Source: Umbilicaria muhlenbergii
Taxonomy: Eukaryota > Ascomycota > Lecanoromycetes > Umbilicariales > Umbilicariaceae
Assembly (NCBI GenBank): GCA_000611775.1
Contig: KK106985.1
Coordinates: 1,288,291 to 1,352,290, forward strand
Direction: 5' to 3'
Length of the DNA: 64,000 bases
Position numbers and translations under genes: made by a program
Shown here: positions 12,516-23,769 of the stretch, one piece after another
How positions within the stretch are numbered: position 1 is the stretch's first letter
Layout of the letters: every line of letters starts with the position of its first letter
Notes under the pieces: model-generated
Told to the model about the DNA's origin: nothing
The model's input: the letters and a program-made list of their open reading frames with translations, nothing else
The model's database searches: none

Positions 12516-13203
12516 ATGCCAATCTCTAGCCTATCAATCCTCATTATCTTGACCTTTACCGTCAACATCATCTTGGCAACTCCACTTACCCTGTCATCGG
12601 CGGCTCGAGCCCAATACTGCATTAATGCGCCACACACAGTAGCGGGCACGTAAGTGACGCCCCAGCCGTTCCCCCCAACGGCTCCTCACGATCAGCGCTG
12701 CAAGCCTCACAATCCTCAATGCAGCCTTCTCGGCCGAGGCGCTCTCTCTGATAGCCGTTCTCTCCTCGACCGGCGCACTCCCGTCTCCAGCCCCCTCGCC
12801 TCCAACCGCCTCCCTCCCCGCGAACCCAGAAACAAGATCCTCTGGTGCGCACCTGGCACCGAAACCTACGTCACTATCGTCCTCACCGTGACCGCCACCG
12901 CGCACCCCGCCGCCGGCCTCGCCATCAAAGAAGCTCTCAGCATGGCCGCCGTGCAAATAAACTCCGTCATCGGCATTCGCGGCGATGGCATCATCCCCTC
13001 CGGGCGTTATGAATACGAATTTGCTGGTAGAGCCCAGCTTGCGGACGTGGAATGCCAATAATCACCAGCAGACGTATGGAGTGGTGGGAGCGGCGATTAG
13101 CGCGTTGAGTGATTTTATGGGGTATTATCGTTACTGTGCGGCGGATTTCGAGATCTGGGATGGGGGGATCCAGGTGGGTGTTGGGCAGATTGGGGGTATT
13201 TGA
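12516..13203 (+). pseudogene. Small secreted protein, apparently frameshifted
   Basis: Exon 1 (12516-12649) begins MPISSLSILIILTFTV, a clear signal peptide. A 75-bp intron (GTAAGT donor at 12650, AG at 12723-12724) joins it in frame to an exon with CAPGTETYVTIV and GDGIIPSGRYEYEF. That frame stops at 13059-13061, but the typical ending continues in another frame from about 13035: LRTWNANNHQQTYGV, then DFEIWDGG, with a stop at 13201-13203. I found no intron of usable size with the right phase between the two frames, so this looks like a one-base insertion (or two-base loss) near 13020-13040, or a sequencing error. Function unknown; possibly an apoplastic or surface protein. Pseudogene is the cautious label. 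Confidence 0.5.
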
Positions 13204-13457
13204 ATTGGGGGAGTGGAAGGCAGGGCTGTGAGTTAGAGAAGCGGCTTGATATGGTAGACGGGCTGATGGACATACAGTCCTCGTCCAGAGTAGCTTACAT
13301 TTAACAGTCCAGGTGGGTAACAACAGGTCTGTAGAAGCGCATTATGTAGTTTCCTTTTATTCCCAGATTAAGGATTATTGATATTCCCGCTGGTGTAGCC
13401 ACACCAGATGATTTGTATACAAGAGCGCAAGAAGAGCCCGGCGTCCCAGTGCCAAGT

Positions 13458-15038
13458 CTATAAAATAACGCAGAGAAGAACAATGCCCAACAGTCCTAAC
13501 CAAAAATCCAGAACCGGTAACGGCCTTAACGTTGAGCCTTTGCTAACATCAACCCCTGGTGGTAATCGATTCGTCGGTATCGGCAACAGAGTCACGGTAA
13601 CGAGTTCCGTACTCGTACCAATAACAACGTTCGAGGCGGACGGCGCTAACGAGATCGGAGTGCCAGCAACCGTTATAGCCGGTGCGCCAGCACTGAGCGT
13701 CTGACCGGCAACGATGTAGTTAGACATGGCATTCGCGGTGATTGTAGATCCGGCCAAAGTCAATACCGGCAGTACGAGTGTTTGCGTTGGTTTTGTGACG
13801 GTCACCGTGGGTGTGTATGTGGGCGCGAGGGATACCGGCGTACCGGATATAGTGATAGGAGGTGCGCCTGGTACGACTGTTTGGGTTCCGACGACGAATA
13901 CCGATGCGGCGTTGGCAGTGACAGTTGTACCCCCTATCGCCAAGACCGGGGGGGGTGTTGAGGATGCAGAGGGCGCGAGCACTTCGATAGAAGTACCAAG
14001 AACAACGGCGGAGGCAGACGGAGCAAGTGATACTGAAACGCCGGCAACCGTAATGGCTGAGCCACCAGCTGTGATTGTCTGGGTTCCGATTGCGAACACG
14101 GGAACGACTGGCGATGAACTTAATGGTGAGGCTGACGCGGGGCCTGACGAGGAGCCCGATGAGGAGCCCGATGAAGAGACTACTGAGGAGCTTGCGGAAG
14201 AAATGCTAATTAGCACGAGAGGTGGAATCACAGCCGTGCTGGTACCAATAACGGCAATCAAAGAGGATGACAGTTGCGCCGAGGCGGGGGCTTGAACACT
14301 TGATACAGAAGCTACAGAGCTGACAATGCTGGTTGCTGCTGAGCTGATAACAGTTGATGATGCTGAGCTGGGAGTGCTTGCTGCTGCTGAGCTGATAACA
14401 GTTGTTGCTGCTGAACTGGGGGTGCTTGCTGCTGCTGAGCTGATCGCGGTTGTCGTAACTGAGCTGAGAGTGCTTGTTTGTGCTGAGCTAATAGTGGATG
14501 TTGTTACTGGGATACTGGGGGTTGTTGTCGTTGTTATCGCAACTTGTATTGTTGTAGTGGTTGAGAAGGATGAAACGACTGTTGTTGCTTCGCTAGACGC
14601 AGGCGTGCTGATATCAGCGGCTGCGCTTGGAGACGATGTTACCGTAGGCAAAACTGAAGTTGAAGGCCCACTGGAGTTGCTGGTGTAAGGCGAAGCTGGC
14701 GGTGGGGAAGGTACGGGTGCTCCTGCACCGGTTGAAGGAAAGGTTGCCGGTACAGTAATGGCCGCCGCTTGCTGAGCATCAACAAGCGGCGAACAATCAC
14801 TACATGACGCCGAAGAGGTCGTGGATGCTGTGCTTGTTGAGCCCGAGACGGGAGCGGTTGTGGATGCTGCTATTGGAAAGCTTCAGCGTGCTGCTGTTTT
14901 AGAGAATTAAGATCTTCCTCTACCTCCAATTGGACTAACTGCAGCAGTCACACATGACAGTAGTATCGAGAGGGTGAAGAACAGGACCAGAATGCTCTTG
15001 ACAATCGGTCGTCGAGACCTGAAGATCATAGTTGGCAT
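13458..15038 (-). CDS. Ser/Thr-rich secreted repeat protein, probably GPI-anchored
   Basis: Two exons (15038-14924, 14869-13458), 54-bp intron, 508 residues. The start MPTMIFRSRRPIVKSILVLF is a signal peptide; an internal ATG at 15029 is an alternative start. The middle is a Ser/Thr/Ala mucin-like region with near-identical units of the type VISSAAASTPSSA, likely O-glycosylated. The C-terminal part holds about three degenerate repeats built around VVGTQTVVPGAPPITI, GTPVSLAP and VVIGTST. The last 20 residues are hydrophobic with no charged tail (FWLGLLGIVLLCVIL), typical of a GPI signal or terminal anchor. The repeat type occurs in many fungal wall proteins of unknown function. A wall or surface role is inferred. 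Confidence 0.8.
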
Positions 15039-18000
15039 AGCGTAGTATCTTTCAAGCAATTTCAGATAGCGACAGACACCACCACTCTCCGCAACTCAGC
15101 GTCGGAGGAAAATAGTTGCGTGTGCTGGAGGGCTTGAGCAAAGCTTGTATGCGGAGGAGATGAGAAGAAATGCGACAGCGCACATTAAATCAGGTGACTG
15201 AGGCTTTTGCCCAGGAAGTAGCAGGAGCAGCATAAAGGATTAAGAAGAGGGGAACTAGGTGATGTACCCACTTACGTAGCCTGCGTACAACATGAACGAA
15301 TCGATAGGATCGTGGGGTGTCCTCCAACCTTCCAAATTCGGCCGTGCCCTCATCTTTCCCCCGGGTCCAGGCCCGTTGTTAACAGCATGTGCGAGAGACC
15401 GACCAGTCTATGCCGTTAACATCTCATTGGTGCGTTTCGCCGCGGACTTGCTGCTCCCTGCATCTGAAGGATCGGTCGCTGCATAAGGCGTCCAAAGAGA
15501 TGCTTCTGCGTCTGGGGGCTGAAGTGGAGGTCACCCAGCTCGGTCCATGTCAGCTCCGCTCCCCGAACCAGAAACCCGCACAACCAAAGCATATGTACTC
15601 AGGCACGCCCGCTATCCAGGTATCTACCCGCTGATGACGCAGATCAAAATGCGAAATGCGGGATAACTGATGTGGAAGACGAAGCGTGATCTTCCCGACT
15701 AGCATGCGGTAGGCGTACAAGCAAATTGCAGACAGCTTCGATTCCGTCTGGGGTTGAGAGAGCCGCTATCAGAGAGATGTCATCACATCCAGCTGTTGCG
15801 ATAGGTGTGATCGCTTTCCCCGCTTCGAATTCCCTGCACGATGAGTCGGGCGGAGCCGATGTTACGTTGCATGGCCACGGCCCCCAAAGGTCGTGTTTTC
15901 GCAGCCTTGTAGGGTGGTACAGCTCGGAATATTGAGGGGAAGGTAGACTTGGATCTTCAAGCACTTGAGGTCATTGTACATCATTTCTGGATCGAGTCGA
16001 AAGTCCGAAAGGTCCCGCACTCTGCCAAATCATCATCACTTCGCGCACAGCTCGTGGCTTAGGCTGTAGCTCACAAGTCCAGAAATTTCCCACTCGACGT
16101 TGGCTGACGCTGTACCACACATGGCTGATCCACGAAAGCGCCTTAGGACCAATGCCCCTCCTCCTTCCCTCCCACGTCATCGCTGACCCCGCCATCACAC
16201 GGACGTACTGGTGGGCCTGTTTTCTAGATCTAGATTGAAGTGTGGGGTTACACATGGCATTGATACCTCAGTTGGGAGCCACGGTGTTGGCGGGCCCTAC
16301 CTTAGGCCTTGAGTGCAGAAGGGAAATTCCCCAAGAATCTGTCCATCTGTGGACTTGACAAATAATGCGCGGGCTGTGGATAGCACTCCGATACTGTAGC
16401 ACTCATTCACAGCGATGCTCCCAACGTTGGAGGGGCTGCCGTAAATTAGTACGGATAGTGCGCCTTCGTATTATGTATCGCTGTAGGGTACTCGTCACCT
16501 AACGATACACTAGACCTTCGACTGTATAGACGGCCGCGAGGTCGGATTTTGTGGCATAAGAATAGTAGGTAGTTTAAGTGTTACGAGTGGTAAAGGGGCA
16601 TAAGCACGGCCAAGGCCCTCGCCACGTGCTGGACAGCTACGTACCTTCGGGGTTTTCAACTCGGCCAGCACCTATCTTTGATTACTACTGTAAGTAATGT
16701 TCAAAAAGATTGACTGAAGTTCCATGGATAAGAAAGGTTGTGCGAATACTTCGAGTATAGAATGGGGGATGCCAAGTTCGTGCTACGTTGCGATGGCGTC
16801 CAGCAAAAGTGTCGATAAAACTCATATCAAGATTACCTTTGAACCCCGGCAAGCTCTCAATCTAAGCAACATCTTCAAGTCCCGCCAAAAGCGACTTTCT
16901 ACCTCTGTATGTCGGTCACCACAAAATTCTGGAGGAGGAAGTGTTGAAGCACATAGTATTACAGCTTTTGATTGTACTGAAGACGTGATAATATGTTTGT
17001 CTTCAGTCCAGCGAATATTAGTTGCAGTGGTAGCAAAACTTTGTAGCATAGGTCATATGTTCGAAAAGGTAGATTCGTAGATCGTTATTATGTGTTGATG
17101 TCTTATCTTTCTACATTTGACGGGAGACAATAAAACCTATAAGAAAATATAAATTTTCATTAGCTGATTTGGACTGAAAAAGCAGAATGTGATTACACAC
17201 AGCATTAGTAACATTCAGAATACCTTGAACAGCCTGCACTCCTTCGTTCAAACACCGCACCAGGTACTAAAGGCTGTAAATCTAGAAAACACCCCTTGAA
17301 CCACTGACAACTCAGTTTAAAGAGTCTGACGCGGAGAGCCTCATTAACTCCAGCCGTGCTCATGTTCTTTACAAATTCTAAGCTAGGTTTCGAGACACAG
17401 CCCCACAGCCTTTTCTTGACATTTGACTGATGCCTGCTAGCTTCGGTACGGAGCGGGCCGAGTGGCTGACTGCTCGTTTGGACTCGAATATCAAGAATTC
17501 CAAACTCTCAGTACGGTAATTTCAACGACAGGTCTTGACAGTCCTATCACCCTCTCTGTACCTGCTGATACCAGCGCCATGCTTTTAGGTGTAAGCCACG
17601 ATAAGTCCGTCTTTTTGACCGCAGTCGCGTCTGGTTCACCACCAAATCATCTCTTGCGCGCTGGCAGCTTCTACAAAGTTGAAACATTTGTCAATCTTCT
17701 ACACATGGCTTGAACAAACTGCCACTTAATGTTTTGAGTGTACCTGGTTCTTATGCTCATGTAGGGACAACGTGTTTAGGAATGAAATGTGTTACCTCCG
17801 CAAATGGTCTCGTTGGAATGCGGCACTATTTTACCCCGACGTTCGCGGCACCTCGTGGCTGGGAGCTCAGACTTCTGCAGGTCTACACATTCCTGCTGTT
17901 ACTCATAACGACCATAATTGAGATCGTTTGCAGTGTATATTGACAAACTTTACAGCCTTATATGCTCGCTGATGACCTTTAAACCCAACATACTTTCTTG

Positions 18001-18072
18001 TTGTTCGAATGTCTTGTCCCGGTTTATCCTTCCCTCACCTCTATAGTTTAGTCCCGACAAAGAGCTCGTACA
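15039..18072. other. Gene-poor interval upstream of the collagen-like gene
   Basis: No gene can be supported in 3 kb. Frames at 16724-17080 and 17462-17713 (plus) are open but lack a good start, splice partners or motifs; the second uses a GTG start and might be a decayed exon. 17080-17210 is AT-rich. Confidence 0.45.
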
Positions 18073-20393
18073 ATGTTCTGTCGGTGCAGGCTAGGCTTGA
18101 GCGGCTGTATTGTCCTACTCAGTGTGCTGAGGGAATCATTTGCTGCAAGCACAGGCGGGAACTGTCCCTTTCAAAATCCGCTAAACAGAGTCGTAACCAC
18201 AGTCTTTGTGTTGGAATATCAAATCGCCATCAACACCAACGTCATAAAGAACGATTCTTTCGCAGTCAATACTGACCTGACGATCACCGTGGAGAATGCT
18301 CCTACAAGCCTTGATTTCACTACAACCTATACAGAACGTAGCACTGTTGTGAGAACAGCGGCCGGGTAAATAATTCAGACGACACTCTTAACTTATATGC
18401 TAATTTCAATCTAGCGAGGCTACCTCAGGAAGTATCATCCCGAATCTTCCATTCGTGCTCACCATCAACACCATTGGATCAAAGCAGCAACGACGAGGAA
18501 GCGCGATTGAAAACTTCGTAGGGGCCAGCGGAATATCGACGACGTCGTGTACCGACGCTATCACTTACACACTCGTGGGCGGTCAGCTATTTGCGCAAAT
18601 CAACGGCACAACTCAGCAATTCTCCGCAGATGGAGTTTCTCCCTACCAAATTTTTGTACCCAGCAGCACGCCGAGTGCTATAACCACTACGTTCAGCATA
18701 GATCGTACGGGCACACTCCTATGGACCAACGGAACATTTTACAATGGCAACGCACTCTTCTGCATTTTTTCGTCAGGAGTGATCGTGGCTGTTTTTCAAC
18801 TGAATGCACAGCCTTCAGGATGTGTCTTTGTAAATTTAAATATTCTTCAACGTGAGTTTGAGCTACCTCAGGCGTATACTCTTTAATGAGAACTCACATA
18901 TGTCAGTGCCGTCTAATAGTTCTTGTCAATATGTTGGCAATGTAGTAGGGCCAAGTGGCCCGACCGGACCCCAAGGAGTGCCTGGCCCTAGTGGCCCTAG
19001 TGGCCTGAGCGGAGGGCAAGGGGTTCCAGGCCCTAGTGGTCCGAGCGGAGGGCAAGGGCTGCCTGGGCCTAGTGGACCCCAAGGAGTGCCTGGCCCTAGT
19101 GGCCCCCAGGGCCCTGCCGGGCCGACTGGCCTTCAAGGTGAGCTTTTCTATTCTTTGGACCGCAGCTTCACAGTTTTATATTAACCTTACTGTAAGGTAT
19201 TCCGGGGATTTCTGGTCCGTCTGGACCTTCAGGACCAACTGGCCTTCAAGGTGAGTTCTCTTATACTTTTCACTGCAGCTGTAGTATTTTGTATTAACTT
19301 AATTGTTAGGAATTCAGGGTAGCTCTGGTCCGTCTGGGCCTCCAGGACCAACTGGCCTTCAAGGTGCGTTCTCCTATTCTTTTCACTGCAGCTGTAGTAT
19401 TTTGTATTAACTTAATTGTTAGGAATTCAGGGTAGCTCTGGTCCGTCTGGGCCTCCAGGACCAACTGGCCTTCAAGGTGCGTTCTCCTATTCTTTTCACT
19501 GCAGCTGTAGTATTTTGTATTAACTTAATTGTTAGGAATTCAGGGTAGCTCTGGTCCGTCTGGGCCTCCAGGACCAACTGGCCTTCAAGGTGCGTTCTCC
19601 TATTCTTTTCACTGCAGCTGTAGTATTTTGTATTAACTTAATTGTTAGGAATTCAGGGTAGCTCTGGTCCGTCTGGGCCTCCAGGCCCAACTGGCCTCCA
19701 AGGTGAATTTTCCTGTTCTTTTCACTGCAGCTGCAGTGTTTTATATTAACTTTACTGTAAGGTATTCCGGGGAATTCCGGTCCGTCCGGCCCTCCAGGAC
19801 CAACTGGCCCTCAAGGTGGGTCTTTCTGTTCTTTCCACTGCCATTGTACTGTCTTGTATTAAAATTATTCCAAGGAATCCAGGGCATTTCTGGTCAAATC
19901 GGTGCGACCGGGCCTACAGGCCCCGCTGGCCCCGCTGGGCCGACTGGGATTGCGTTCGCATACTTAGGATGCTTCTATCAACCGGCCCCAGGATCGATGT
20001 TGGGGACCGGTAGAGTATTGTCAGCGTTTCAGATCACGTCGACCGCGGCCATTGATCAGCTGTGCTCCAGTACGTGTAACTCTCAGAACTACGGTGAGCG
20101 CACTTGAGACTTATCCCATCAGCGTTGACTGACCTTTCTTGTTAGGGTACTTCGGCACGGTCAACAATGGTGCTGGTTCAGGGGATTGTAAGCCATCCCG
20201 TCGTTCGTTTGGTGCTTTCTGCACTTCGCTGACTGGTGCAGGTTATTGTGGCAATGTGACGTCGTCTGTGTCGGTGGCAGGAATTGGCAGTGGTGCTACG
20301 AGTAACACCAATTGCGGCGCTTGCAATGTGGGGGCTGGACAATGTGGTATTCCGACTTCGAACACGATTGCTATTTATGCGAGATCATTCTAG
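18073..20393 (+). CDS. Secreted collagen-like protein with Cys-rich C-terminal domain
   Basis: Eleven exons: 18073-18365, 18415-18851, 18907-19137, six 54-bp exons (19197-19250, 19310-19363, 19423-19476, 19536-19589, 19649-19702, 19762-19815), 19875-20093 and 20146-20393. All phases agree, giving 583 residues. A signal peptide ([19 protein letters not shown]) is followed by a globular domain to about residue 250, an unbroken collagenous run of 65 Gly-X-Y triplets at 258-452 (types GPS, GPT, GVP, GLQ), and a Cys-rich C-terminal domain starting [12 protein letters not shown] that resembles a WSC-type wall-binding module. Each small exon encodes exactly six triplets. Such a protein would form a rod-like trimeric stalk at the cell surface; carbohydrate binding is inferred. 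No prolyl-hydroxylase gene is seen in the window. Confidence 0.88.
19138..19874 (+). repeat. Exon-intron cassette array, 113-bp period
   Basis: Seven 59-bp introns alternate with six 54-bp exons in exact 113-bp register. Introns start at 19138, 19251, 19364, 19477, 19590, 19703 and 19816. The units beginning at 19310, 19423 and 19536 (exon plus following intron) look identical base for base; the outer units differ at a few to many positions. Donors vary (GTGAGC, GTGAGT, GTGCGT three times, GTGAAT, GTGGGT). All exons are phase 1-1, so gain or loss of a unit keeps the frame. Confidence 0.92.
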
Positions 20394-21420
20394 TATTCTG
20401 GTTGTTTGTTCCGACTTTGGGTTTTCGAAAAGGGGGTGCAGGTATTTTCTCGCATAGTTTCCAGGGCGTATTGGTGCGGACTTGCAATTTCGATGCATGT
20501 TGGGGAAGAGCTTGGATGATATAAAAAGGTCCTGGAAGGGAGTTGTTAAATCCGGATTGTAAAACCTGTCACGCCTGTTTCTTAAAATCACCACATTTGC
20601 CGAAGGAACTTCTTAGCTGCAGCCGAAAGTCCCTGCACCACGATCATTATCGAAAATTTACCTATTCACTTGGATGCTGAGATAGTTTGGCCTTTGTTTG
20701 GGTTCTAGAGAGACAATATTGCGGCTTCCCAAGCAGAATCTTGCAAGAAGAAGTATTTACATTGCCATACTGCGGCGCCGCGATGGCCACAGCATCAGGT
20801 CGAAGTTCTTAAGCGGTTGCGGCGCGAACTCAACTGCTCTTGTGCTTCCAAATGGAAGCAGTCCTTCCTACTTGTGTTCTGAATTTCAATAGATAACCCT
20901 AGCCACATGAGTCCCCATACCTAACCCCGCCATTGATGTACTGACGGCCTCGAATGGCGCCCATCCCGCTGAGTTTCCTCCAGTGCCGGCGCTACCAGCA
21001 GCCCGCTAGACAGGGAACATTTAACGACACCGTGAAAGGGCTCCTTCGTCGCGTGGTTGGATGATGTTTTCTTGCTGCGGAAGGTGCATCCTGTGAAGGG
21101 CGAGGTTGTAATGGAAGAGGAGGCAATTGTCGGTAAAGAATTCGGTATGGGGTACATGAGCTGATGTATGACGGATTTACGACACATGTCAGACCATCCA
21201 AAATAGGACTGCCCTTGCGCCCAACTCTGCCCCGATGGTATCTGTAGAGGGCCTGTGATAGGAACCATCATGACGCAGTAGTAAGGCGAGGCTTCAGGTT
21301 GGTGTTATTTCAACTTGGGGCCCTTCCAGAGTGGTTGTTATTTGCTCTCCAGTTCTTATACCTAGTGTGTTAAAGTGGATGATCTAAGGGGCCACAGATT
21401 GGAGCCACTCGACTGCGATC
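20394..21420. other. Convergent intergenic region
   Basis: 3' flanks of the collagen-like gene (plus) and the F-box gene (minus). No gene or structured element is supported. Confidence 0.5.
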
Positions 21421-23025
21421 TCAGCGGATTGCTAGCTGACCCACTGTCCAGGTATCGCAGTGACATCGTTTGTGCAAGTGCCCCCTACCTTTGCAGCTTT
21501 CCTTATCCTCAAGACGTCGCTTCAGCTCTTTTGCTCTTGCTTCGCGATAGAATGCGCTCTCATCGGCCATGGTGATGGCTTTGTCAAAACACCATGCAGT
21601 GAAGCCACTCGGGCGCAACATGATTATGAACTTGTCATCGCCAACTATCCGCAGGTATCCAGGCGCCACATTTGAGTGCTGACTTTCATCGTCGGTCCCG
21701 GGCAGAGTCCACATCTCGGCTTCTCTACAGATGCCGTAACGAAAATCAGCCACCAAAATGTCATTTTCAAAACGCATTTCCGTGTGCCGAAATCCATAGG
21801 CAACGTCGTTCCAAAAGAAGAAGTTCTCGAGAGGGCTATCAGGATTGGGTTGGTTCGCTAGCTGGGGAAGTACCTGGAATTTGAGGAGATCTTCGTTGGA
21901 TTGGTAAATCACACGGAGCAGCCGGCCAGAACCATCGGATGCTGAACTCCGCTCCGCTCCTGCATCAGCTCTAAGCCCAAATGAATGATAAGACCAGATT
22001 GTGAATGTTCCCCCTTTATCAGATGGCACTGGCCATTTGTGATGGTAGAGTGGTAGTCCGGGCCGTGGCCTTTTCTTTATAAGAAAACCATTAATGGTGA
22101 CCGATGAGCTCGAGATCATTTTCCCATCCAGAGAGAAGCGCGTCGCAAAGAACTTAGTATCTAGGAAAGCGTCCTGTCTAGTGTATTCAAAATATACCAC
22201 AGATGTCTCAGTGGGGTCAATGAGGACTCCATGGTCGGACCTCTGCTGTGTCTTGATCAGCGGATCGATATTGGGACTGAAAGAATGCGTTTTGCGGTTT
22301 GTGATGCTCCACATTGTTAAATAGTATACCGTTATTGAGCTGTGCAGTATTGCAATCATTTTTCCAGTACTGACAATGCCCACCACCATAGCTGATTTCA
22401 GTCGGATGGTATGTACCATCCCAGATACCGTCTCGAAAATGTAACACCTTCCAGTCACGGTCGTTGCTGCAACGAGGTACTCAGAGATTGTGATATGGGT
22501 CAGCTTCTCCCTCTCCGGCGTCACATAGGTCTCGGCTTTGCCAGCGTCAAGGCGCAATGTGCAAAGAGTCCCTTGGGTCCCGCTCCCGCCCTGGATCCAA
22601 GCAACAGTACCATTGCAGTAGGCTACCTGATGGTCTATGTAGCTACTGTGTTCTGACCTTCTGGGAACGTCAAGCCTCCATGGAAATAACCTCTTACTGA
22701 AAGCTCTTCCAGTCCGATAAGCATCGAGCTCTTCTGGTCCCGGAGCTGTGCCATTAGTCGAAGGAGGACCGTTTCCGACATTGAGTGGGTGGGGTGTTGC
22801 ACCCAATGATCGCAAGTAAGGGGCCAAGAAGTCTGGTGATGAGAGCAGCTCGAACCATCGTCTGGACACCCGTCGAGAGCGAACAATCATGTAGACTTCG
22901 AGGTAGGTGAAGATTTCCTGGCTAATCTCAAACGGCAGACTCGCAATGATATCATATTTGAAAGCATCCGCATCCAGCAGGGTTTTCAGCTCTCTCTTCT
23001 CATGATTACTGAGCTCGTTCAACAT
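21421..23025 (-). CDS. F-box protein
   Basis: Single exon, 534 residues, ATG at 23025 with no upstream in-frame start. The N-terminal F-box lies at about residues 26-70: IIASLPFEISQEIFTYLEV followed by VSRRWFELLSSPDFLAPYL, which should bind Skp1 in an SCF ubiquitin ligase. The remainder has beta-rich, propeller-like segments (for example VAYCNGTVAWIQGG, ISEYLVAATTVTGRCYIF) as in many fungal F-box proteins with a WD-like substrate domain. The C-terminus is basic and Cys/His-containing (HLHKRCHCDTW). The substrate is unknown. It is divergently transcribed from the SNF2 gene. Confidence 0.85.
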   Translation of the reverse strand: MLNELSNHEKRELKTLLDADAFKYDIIASLPFEISQEIFTYLEVYMIVRSRRVSRRWFELLSSPDFLAPYLRSLGATPHPLNVGNGPPSTNGTAPGPEELDAYRTGRAFSKRLFPWRLDVPRRSEHSSYIDHQVAYCNGTVAWIQGGSGTQGTLCTLRLDAGKAETYVTPEREKLTHITISEYLVAATTVTGRCYIFETVSGMVHTIRLKSAMVVGIVSTGKMIAILHSSITVYYLTMWSITNRKTHSFSPNIDPLIKTQQRSDHGVLIDPTETSVVYFEYTRQDAFLDTKFFATRFSLDGKMISSSSVTINGFLIKKRPRPGLPLYHHKWPVPSDKGGTFTIWSYHSFGLRADAGAERSSASDGSGRLLRVIYQSNEDLLKFQVLPQLANQPNPDSPLENFFFWNDVAYGFRHTEMRFENDILVADFRYGICREAEMWTLPGTDDESQHSNVAPGYLRIVGDDKFIIMLRPSGFTAWCFDKAITMADESAFYREARAKELKRRLEDKESCKGRGHLHKRCHCDTWTVGQLAIR

Positions 23026-23769
23026 GTTCTTCAGACTAAGAGCATGGTAAGCAGTTATAAAGGCTGGGAGAATGGTTCCACGTACGCTACTCTTCTAGCT
23101 GCCACGCCATCGATCTGTGACAAAGCTTCAGAGAGACTGGCATCCTGGCAGGTTGAAGACGAGTCCATCTCTAGGCGGATCGACTGAATGGCAAAGTCGC
23201 AGACTTCTGACTGTTGCATGCAGTCTGTTTACATCAGCTGGATCAATAACAGGAAACACAAGTTTTTGCTGATAGTAATAGACAACCTTTAGCAAATACC
23301 AATCGTGGTGAGAGACGGATAGAGGTAATGGGCACGACAAACCTATCTATACGTAACGGGAAAATGCCCACGTTACTATTGAATTCGAGCAACGCCTTCT
23401 ACAACCCAGAAGATCTGTTTGTGCATCGAAGTGACTCATAAGAAGCATGCAAGGGGTAACCCTCAATTTTGTCCTTCCTCATTTCTGCGGACTCCCGAGA
23501 CTTCCTCAGCAGTGCAGAAGTACCGCTGTACTGGTAGAAATAGCCTGCAAGTCGAAAGCGAAAGTGGTCCGCGTTGCTCTGCGCGACTGATAGGGCTGAC
23601 CCACGTCATTTTCTCCATCGCGACGTTTGCGAGGCGTGCGCTGAAAAGCCAACTACGCGGTCAGAGCACCTCTCCACAACTTCCGACAGCGGAGTCCACT
23701 AGGCATGAGAGTATTAAATAGCTACCAGGTTCGGGACTCGCAGGCCCCATCATTCTCACCGTTTTACTA
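23026..23769. other. Divergent promoter region, F-box and SNF2 genes
   Basis: 744 bp between the two start codons. No gene; no recognised binding motif that I would defend. Confidence 0.5.

Noticed and set aside
13726-14295. 189-codon plus-strand frame
   Set aside because: Antisense of the Ser/Thr-rich repeat protein, which has a signal peptide and correct splicing on the other strand.
17462-17713. Possible exon upstream of the collagen-like gene
   Set aside because: GTG start only, no signal peptide, and the collagen-like gene already has a good signal peptide and start at 18073.
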